NCBI GenBank assembly: GCA_023228645.1
Contig: JALOAT010000031.1
Span: 1 to 45,475, forward strand
Source of the DNA: Gammaproteobacteria bacterium
Lineage (GTDB): Bacteria > Pseudomonadota > Gammaproteobacteria > Thiohalomonadales > Thiohalomonadaceae
Direction: 5' to 3'
Length of the DNA stretch: 45,475 nucleotides
The translations under genes and the position numbers were made by a program. This document shows, piece by piece, positions 41,379 to 45,475 of the stretch. Below the pieces are notes generated by a model. It was not told the origin of the DNA. It was given only the letters and a program-made list of their open reading frames with translations, and made no database searches. Positions within the stretch are counted from its first letter, which is position 1. Each line of letters begins with the position of its first letter.

Positions 41379-41393
41379 GTCCTGCTCCTGTCG

Positions 41394-42380
41394 TCAGCGG
41401 CCCGCGGGCCGTTCCACCTGTTCGACGATCTTGATCGCCAGGTGTTCGTCGGAAACGCCGAGAATGCCACGGAAAATGGGCACGTTCTCGGCGCGCAAGG
41501 TCACGTGTTCGGGCATTTCGAGCGGAATCACGTCACCGGGTTTCATGTTCAGGATGTCGCGCAGCGACAGTTGCACGGTCGCCAGAGTGCTCTCCAGTTC
41601 CACCTCCGCGCCCCTCACTTCTTCGCGCAGGGCGGTGATCCAGCGGTCGTCCGTATCGGTGCGGTCGCTCTGAATGCCGGCGTCGAGGATTTCGCGGATG
41701 GGTTCGAGCATGGAATACGGCATGGTGATGTGGAGATCACCGCCGCCCCCTTCCAGCTCGATGTGGAACTTGGAGGTCACCACCACCTCGGTGGGGCTGA
41801 CGATGTTGGCGAACTGCGGATTGACCTCGGAGTTCATGAACTCGAAGTCGATGTTCATCACCGGCGCCCAGGCCTCGTGCAGGTCGTTGAAGGCCAGGTT
41901 GAGGAGCATCTGGATGACGCGCTGTTCGGTGGGAGTGAACTCGCGGCCCTCGATCTTGGCGTGATAGCGCCCGTCGCCGCCGAAGTAGTTGTCCACCACG
42001 ATGAACACCAGCTTCGGGTCGAGCACCACCAGACCGGTGCCGCGCAGCGGCCGTACCTTCACCATGTTCAAACTGGTGGGCACGAACAGGGTGTGCACGT
42101 ATTCCGCGAACTTCATCATTTCCACGCCGCCTACGGAGATCTCCGCGGAGCGGCGCAGCATGTTGAACAGGCTGATGCGGAAGTGACGGGAAAAACGCTC
42201 GTTGATCATCTCCAGCGTGGGCATGCGCCCGCGCACGATGCGATCTTCGCTGGTGAAGTCGTACTGGCGGACCGTGCCGGGCTCGTAGCGCTCGTCACTT
42301 TCCGTTTCGATGTCCCCGTCCGAGACGCCGTGCAGCAGCGCGTCGATTTCGTCCTGGGAGAGTAGGTCGTTGACCGCCAT
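41394..42380 (-). CDS. fliM: Flagellar motor switch protein FliM
   Basis: 328-residue switch protein. The N-terminal CheY-binding motif is LLSQDEIDALLHG. The middle domain carries RIVRGRMPTLEMINERFSRH and GTGLVVLDPKLVFIVVDNYF, GGDGR. The C-terminal SpoA domain binds FliN (VQLSLRDILNMKPGDVIPLE). Length is normal. The ATG at 42380 is 2 bp after the fliL stop. Confidence 0.96.
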   Translation of the reverse strand: MAVNDLLSQDEIDALLHGVSDGDIETESDERYEPGTVRQYDFTSEDRIVRGRMPTLEMINERFSRHFRISLFNMLRRSAEISVGGVEMMKFAEYVHTLFVPTSLNMVKVRPLRGTGLVVLDPKLVFIVVDNYFGGDGRYHAKIEGREFTPTEQRVIQMLLNLAFNDLHEAWAPVMNIDFEFMNSEVNPQFANIVSPTEVVVTSKFHIELEGGGGDLHITMPYSMLEPIREILDAGIQSDRTDTDDRWITALREEVRGAEVELESTLATVQLSLRDILNMKPGDVIPLEMPEHVTLRAENVPIFRGILGVSDEHLAIKIVEQVERPAGR

Positions 42381-42382
42381 CG

Positions 42383-42868
42383 TTATTGCATCACGAAGCT
42401 GGTGAAGTACACGTTCTCGACACCGGTGACGAACTGGTTCTGTTCGAGGATGCGCTGGATGGCCTGCAGGATCTGCAAACGCAGCGCCTCCTTGCCCTCG
42501 CGCGTGCTCACGGTGTCGTAGGTCTGGCTGCCGAGCAGGAACAGGATGTCATTGCGGATGGCGGGCATGTGGGTCTCCACGGCCGAGAGCACCGCCTGGT
42601 CACGCGCCATCACCTGCAGTTCCACCTGTAGGAAGCGCGCCGGGCCTTTTTCGCTGAAGTTCACCACCAGCGGACGCAGCGGCAGGTACAACGCGGGCTT
42701 GACCTGCACCGCATTCATCGCCGCCGCCTGCTCGCCCGATCGCACGATCAGCAAGGTGATCGTGCCCCCCAGGCCGAGCGCCAGCACGCCGATGGTCAGA
42801 TAGAGCAGCAAAGGCCGCTTTCCCTGGGCAGACTTTTTTGCGTCCAGATCGATTTCCGCTTGGGCCAT
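42383..42868 (-). CDS. fliL: Flagellar basal body-associated protein FliL
   Basis: 161-residue single-span protein near the stator. A short basic cytoplasmic tail is followed by a membrane helix (LLLYLTIGVLALGLGGTITL) and a periplasmic stomatin-like domain (LYLPLRPLVVNFSEKGPARF, ending GVENVYFTSFVMQ). First gene of the fli operon here; a sigma-54 promoter lies 32 bases upstream of the ATG at 42868. No fliK precedes it, unlike many relatives. Confidence 0.94.
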   Translation of the reverse strand: MAQAEIDLDAKKSAQGKRPLLLYLTIGVLALGLGGTITLLIVRSGEQAAAMNAVQVKPALYLPLRPLVVNFSEKGPARFLQVELQVMARDQAVLSAVETHMPAIRNDILFLLGSQTYDTVSTREGKEALRLQILQAIQRILEQNQFVTGVENVYFTSFVMQ

Positions 42869-42899
42869 GGGAATTCCCTCAAATGCCTGCTTTCACGAA

Positions 42900-42914
42900 G
42901 CAAGCCATGTGCCA
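42900..42914 (-). promoter_or_regulatory. Sigma-54 (RpoN) promoter for the fliL operon
   Basis: On the - strand TGGCAC-ATGGC-TTGC matches the -24/-12 consensus (TGGCAC-N5-TTGC) exactly. The predicted transcript start is about 12 bases downstream, near 42889, leaving a leader of about 20 bases to the fliL ATG. Flagellar middle genes in Pseudomonas and Vibrio relatives use RpoN with FleQ-type activators; the activator site is not identified here. Confidence 0.85.
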
Positions 42915-43065
42915 GTTTCCAGGACATCGGGAAGCGTCCTGATTTCAATGTGTTACCTTGCGCCACCGGGTAAGCGACAAGGAATTGACCGCCCGGGGCA
43001 GCCGGAAGTCACGGCGCGCCGGAAATATGTCATGGCGCGCCCCGGCAAGAAAGGGGCGGCGGACG

Positions 43066-43608
43066 CTATTTGAACAAGTGCTCGCGGTAATAGCGCAACT
43101 CCGCAACCGATTCGCGAATGTCGTCCAGGGCGAGGTGCGCACCGGTCTTGTTGAAGCCGGTCATGATCTCGGGCTTCCAGCGGCGTGCCAGTTCCTTGAG
43201 GGTGCTCACGTCCAGGTTGCGGTAGTGGAAATAGGCCTCCAACTGCGGCATGAGCCGGGCCAGGAAGCGGCGGTCCTGGCAGATGCTGTTGCCGCACATG
43301 GGGGAAGTACGTGCCGGGACCCATTGTTCCAGGAAGGCCAGGGTCTGGCGCTCTGCTTCAGCCTCGTCCACACTGCTCGCGCGCACCCGGTCCACCAGGC
43401 CCGAGGCGCTGTGATGACGGCGGTTCCAGTCGTCCATGCCATTGAGCACCTCGTCGCTCTGGTGCACGGCGAGCACCGGCCCCTCGGCCAGCGCGTTGAG
43501 CTGGGAATCGGTCACCAGGGTGGCGATCTCGATGATGCGGTCGTTTTGCGTGTCGAGCCCCGTCATTTCCAGGTCGATCCAGATCAGGTTTTCGGAATTC
43601 TGGGGCAT
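43066..43608 (-). CDS. orn: Oligoribonuclease
   Basis: 180-residue 3'-5' exoribonuclease of the DEDDh family that degrades 2-5 nt RNAs, including pGpG. Exo I has Asp12 and Glu14 (IWIDLEMTGLD), Exo II lies around CQDRRFLARLMPQLEAYFHY, and Exo III is HLALDDIRESVAELRYYREH. Length is typical (about 181). A -10-like TAGAAT is present upstream. It is divergent from the M48 peptidase gene; rsgA, its usual neighbour, is two genes further on. Confidence 0.97.
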   Translation of the reverse strand: MPQNSENLIWIDLEMTGLDTQNDRIIEIATLVTDSQLNALAEGPVLAVHQSDEVLNGMDDWNRRHHSASGLVDRVRASSVDEAEAERQTLAFLEQWVPARTSPMCGNSICQDRRFLARLMPQLEAYFHYRNLDVSTLKELARRWKPEIMTGFNKTGAHLALDDIRESVAELRYYREHLFK

Positions 43609-43740
43609 GTGGGCTTTTTCTCCGTTTTTTCAGCAGCTTGTGCCGGCTATTCTATCAAAGGCCCTGGTTGCGCAGTCATACGAACGGTTCTGAACCATGA
43701 AAACAACCCTAACGCCCCCGCGGCAACCGGGCAGCCAGGA

Positions 43741-44997
43741 ATGAATACCTTCACCCTCGTGTTTCTCCTCGCCCTTGGCGCAGCCGTGGCGCTCCAGCTC
43801 TGGCTCGACCGCCGCCAAGTGCGCCACGTACGCGCCCACCGCACCACGGTGCCGCCCGCCTTTGCCGACAGCATCTCCCCGGACGCCCATCGCAAGGCCG
43901 CCGACTATACGGTCGCCAAGGTGCGCCTGGGCATGGTCGAGCAGATATTCGGCGCCCTGGTGCTGCTCGGCTGGACCTTGGCCGGCGGCCTCAACCTGCT
44001 GGACGGGCTGTGGCGCAGCGCCGGCCTGGGCCCCGTCGCCACCGGCGTGGGCGTGCTGGTGAGCCTGTTTGTCATCGGCGCCCTCATCGAACTGCCGCTC
44101 GCTGCCTGGCGCGTGTTCCGCGTGGAGCAGCGGCACGGTTTCAATCGCAGCACGCCGGGCCTGTTCCTCAGCGACACCCTCAAGCAGGGCCTGCTCGCGT
44201 TGCTGTTCGGCGCGCCCCTTGCCGCGGTGGTGCTGTGGCTGATGGGCCATGCGGGCGCGCTGTGGTGGCTGTACGCCTGGGCGGTGTGGATGGGCTTTAC
44301 GCTGCTCATGCTGTGGGCCTTCCCCACCTTCATCGCGCCCCTGTTCAACCGCTTCACGCCGCTGGCGGACCAGGCCCTGGCCGAGCGCATCCGCAGGCTT
44401 CTGGAACGCTGCGGCTTCCAGGCCAAGGAGATCTTCGTCATGGACGGCTCGAAGCGTTCGAGCCACGGCAATGCCTATTTCACGGGCATCGGCAACCAAA
44501 AGCGCATCGTGTTCTTCGACACGCTCATCAACCAGCTCACGCCCGAGGAGATCGAGGCGGTGCTCGCCCACGAGCTGGGCCACTTCCGCCATCATCACAT
44601 CCGCAGGCGCTTTTTGGTGATTGGCAGCACCAGCCTCCTGGGGCTGGCCCTGCTCGGCTGGCTGATGGGCGAGCCGTGGTTCTATACCGGGCTCGGCGTC
44701 GGCACGCCGTCCCTGTGGACCGCGCTCGCCCTGTTCCTGTTGGTGGCGCCCGTGTTCAGCCTGTTCGCCCAGCCGCTGATGGCCGCCTTCATGCGCCGCC
44801 ACGAATTCCAGGCGGACGATTTCGCCGCCACGCAGACCGGTGCACGCGACCTCATCCGCGCCCTGGTGAAGCTGTATCGCGAGAACGCCAGCACCCTCAC
44901 GCCGGACCCGCTCTATTCCGCGTTCCACGACTCCCATCCGCCCGCCCCGGTGCGGGTGCAGAATCTGTCCGGCAAGCTCGCCGACGAAGGCCCATGA
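43741..44997 (+). CDS. M48 family (Ste24/CAAX-like) zinc metallopeptidase
   Basis: 418-residue integral membrane protease resembling Ste24/CAAX prenyl protease 1. Multiple membrane segments surround the zinc motif HELGH (His277, Glu278, His281), with the second zinc ligand in RRHEFQADDFAA. The N-terminal CAAX-protease part includes RVFRVEQRHGFNRSTPGLFL and IFVMDGSKRSSHGNAYFTGI. In bacteria such enzymes are linked to membrane protein turnover. The ATG at 43741 matches the hydrophobic start, though its SD (AGGA) is very close. The next gene begins 27 bp after the stop. Confidence 0.92.
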   Translation: MNTFTLVFLLALGAAVALQLWLDRRQVRHVRAHRTTVPPAFADSISPDAHRKAADYTVAKVRLGMVEQIFGALVLLGWTLAGGLNLLDGLWRSAGLGPVATGVGVLVSLFVIGALIELPLAAWRVFRVEQRHGFNRSTPGLFLSDTLKQGLLALLFGAPLAAVVLWLMGHAGALWWLYAWAVWMGFTLLMLWAFPTFIAPLFNRFTPLADQALAERIRRLLERCGFQAKEIFVMDGSKRSSHGNAYFTGIGNQKRIVFFDTLINQLTPEEIEAVLAHELGHFRHHHIRRRFLVIGSTSLLGLALLGWLMGEPWFYTGLGVGTPSLWTALALFLLVAPVFSLFAQPLMAAFMRRHEFQADDFAATQTGARDLIRALVKLYRENASTLTPDPLYSAFHDSHPPAPVRVQNLSGKLADEGP

Positions 44998-45024
44998 CGA
45001 CAGCCCCCATTGCAAGGAGTGACC

Positions 45025-45351
45025 ATGGCGCTGAATCAACAGCACTGCACGCCGATCAAGGGCACCCCGCCCCTGACCACCGTGGAGGTACACGAACTGC
45101 TGGCCCAGGTGCCGGGTTGGCAGGCCAGCGAGGACTGCCGCCACCTGCACCGGCAGTTCACGTTCGCCAACTTCCACGAGACCATGGCCTTCGTGAATGC
45201 CCTCGCCTTCGTGGCCCATCGCGAAGACCATCATCCCGACCTTGAAGTGGGCTACAACCGCTGCACGGTCCGTTACAGCACCCACGCCATCGGCGGGCTG
45301 TCGCGCAACGATTTCATCTGTGCTGCACGCATCAATGCGTTGCTCGACTGA
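45025..45351 (+). CDS. phhB: Pterin-4a-carbinolamine dehydratase
   Basis: 108-residue enzyme that dehydrates 4a-hydroxytetrahydrobiopterin, recycling the pterin cofactor; in bacteria it also appears outside phenylalanine hydroxylase loci. The active-site signature is AHREDHHPDLEVGYNRCTVR followed by YSTHAIGGLSRNDF. The ATG at 45025 has AAGGAG six bases upstream; an ATG at 45010 lacks this. No phenylalanine hydroxylase gene is in the window. A TATAAT-type -10 for rsgA begins just past its stop. Confidence 0.93.
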   Translation: MALNQQHCTPIKGTPPLTTVEVHELLAQVPGWQASEDCRHLHRQFTFANFHETMAFVNALAFVAHREDHHPDLEVGYNRCTVRYSTHAIGGLSRNDFICAARINALLD

Positions 45352-45359
45352 GCCGGCGT

Positions 45360-45365
45360 TATAAT
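45360..45365 (+). promoter_or_regulatory. Candidate -10 box for rsgA
   Basis: A perfect TATAAT, 29 bases upstream of the rsgA ATG, sits in the 43 bp gap after phhB. No good -35 at 16-18 bp spacing is seen; TTGCTC at 45340 has a short 14 bp spacer. Confidence 0.4.
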
Positions 45366-45394
45366 CGCGGCCGATTTTCCCTGAGCCGCGCTGC

Positions 45395-45475
45395 ATGAAC
45401 AAACGCCGCCTCACGCGCCGCCAGGCGTGGCGCGTGAACAAGATCCAGGAAGAGCGCCTGCGCCGCGCCGAGCGC
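45395..45475 (+). CDS. rsgA: Ribosome small-subunit GTPase RsgA, N-terminal fragment
   Basis: 27 codons to the window edge: MNKRRLTRRQAWRVNKIQEE then RLRRAER. This basic N-terminus matches gammaproteobacterial RsgA (YjeQ), a GTPase in 30S maturation. The location close to orn, its usual neighbour, supports the call. The OB fold, GTPase and zinc domains lie outside the window. Confidence 0.8.
   Translation, partial: MNKRRLTRRQAWRVNKIQEERLRRAER

Noticed and set aside
43630..45441. Long - strand open frame (603 codons)
   Set aside because: It is antisense to the M48 protease and phhB, with His/Gln/Arg-rich composition typical of high-GC shadow frames.

Overview
The window looks like chromosomal DNA of a high-GC gammaproteobacterium, probably of the Chromatiales/Ectothiorhodospiraceae type. 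This rests on gene content and order, not on a marker gene: a Pseudomonas-like order of fliL-fliA, che and mot genes, ParC/ParP-type array-positioning genes, an orn...rsgA neighbourhood and sulfur/thiol redox genes. I see no rRNA, tRNA, CRISPR array, transposase or prophage. The main non-coding content is a dense set of small palindromic or inverted-repeat elements of at least six sequence families.

Region 1 (1-4720, + strand) is the end of a chemotaxis operon: an MCP with tandem HAMP-like modules (5' end outside the window), then cheW, cheR, cheD and cheB, overlapping or nearly so. Region 2 (5006-16186, mostly - strand) is housekeeping and redox: an MFS transporter, aroC, an NTF2-like protein, a CoA-disulfide reductase/rhodanese fusion, a thioredoxin/CcdA-like fusion, an unknown lipoprotein, hemN, and a mog-prmB-DUF559 operon. 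Region 3 (16308-18831) is a complete AmmeMemoRadiSam cassette: the radical SAM gene on - and the MEMO-like and AMMECR1-like genes divergent on +. Region 4 (19020-23256) holds a TraF-like outer-membrane protein, a GYF_2/pentapeptide-repeat membrane protein, and a FliK-like gene overlapping a short FlhB C-domain gene.

Region 5 (23314-42868, all - strand) is a long motility supercluster. In transcription order it runs fliL-M-N-O-P-Q-R-flhB-flhA-flhF-flhG(fleN)-fliA-cheY-cheZ-cheA-cheB-motC-motD-parC-parP-cheW-small ORF-DUF2802. A near-perfect sigma-54 promoter sits upstream of fliL. Region 6 (43066-45475) is orn (-), then an M48 protease, a pterin-4a-carbinolamine dehydratase and the start of rsgA (+).

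The flagellar genes supply the export gate (FliPQR-FlhBA), switch (FliMN), placement and number control (FlhF/FlhG), sigma-28 (FliA), stators (MotCD) and the signalling core (CheAYZBW), with ParC/ParP likely placing the array at the pole. The first cluster is a second chemosensory set with its own CheR/CheD/CheB.

The most unusual features concern the small repeats. Several sit in the middle of the flagellar operon, one appears to encode the N-terminus of FliO, and four genes take their TAG stop codon from the edge of a palindromic repeat.
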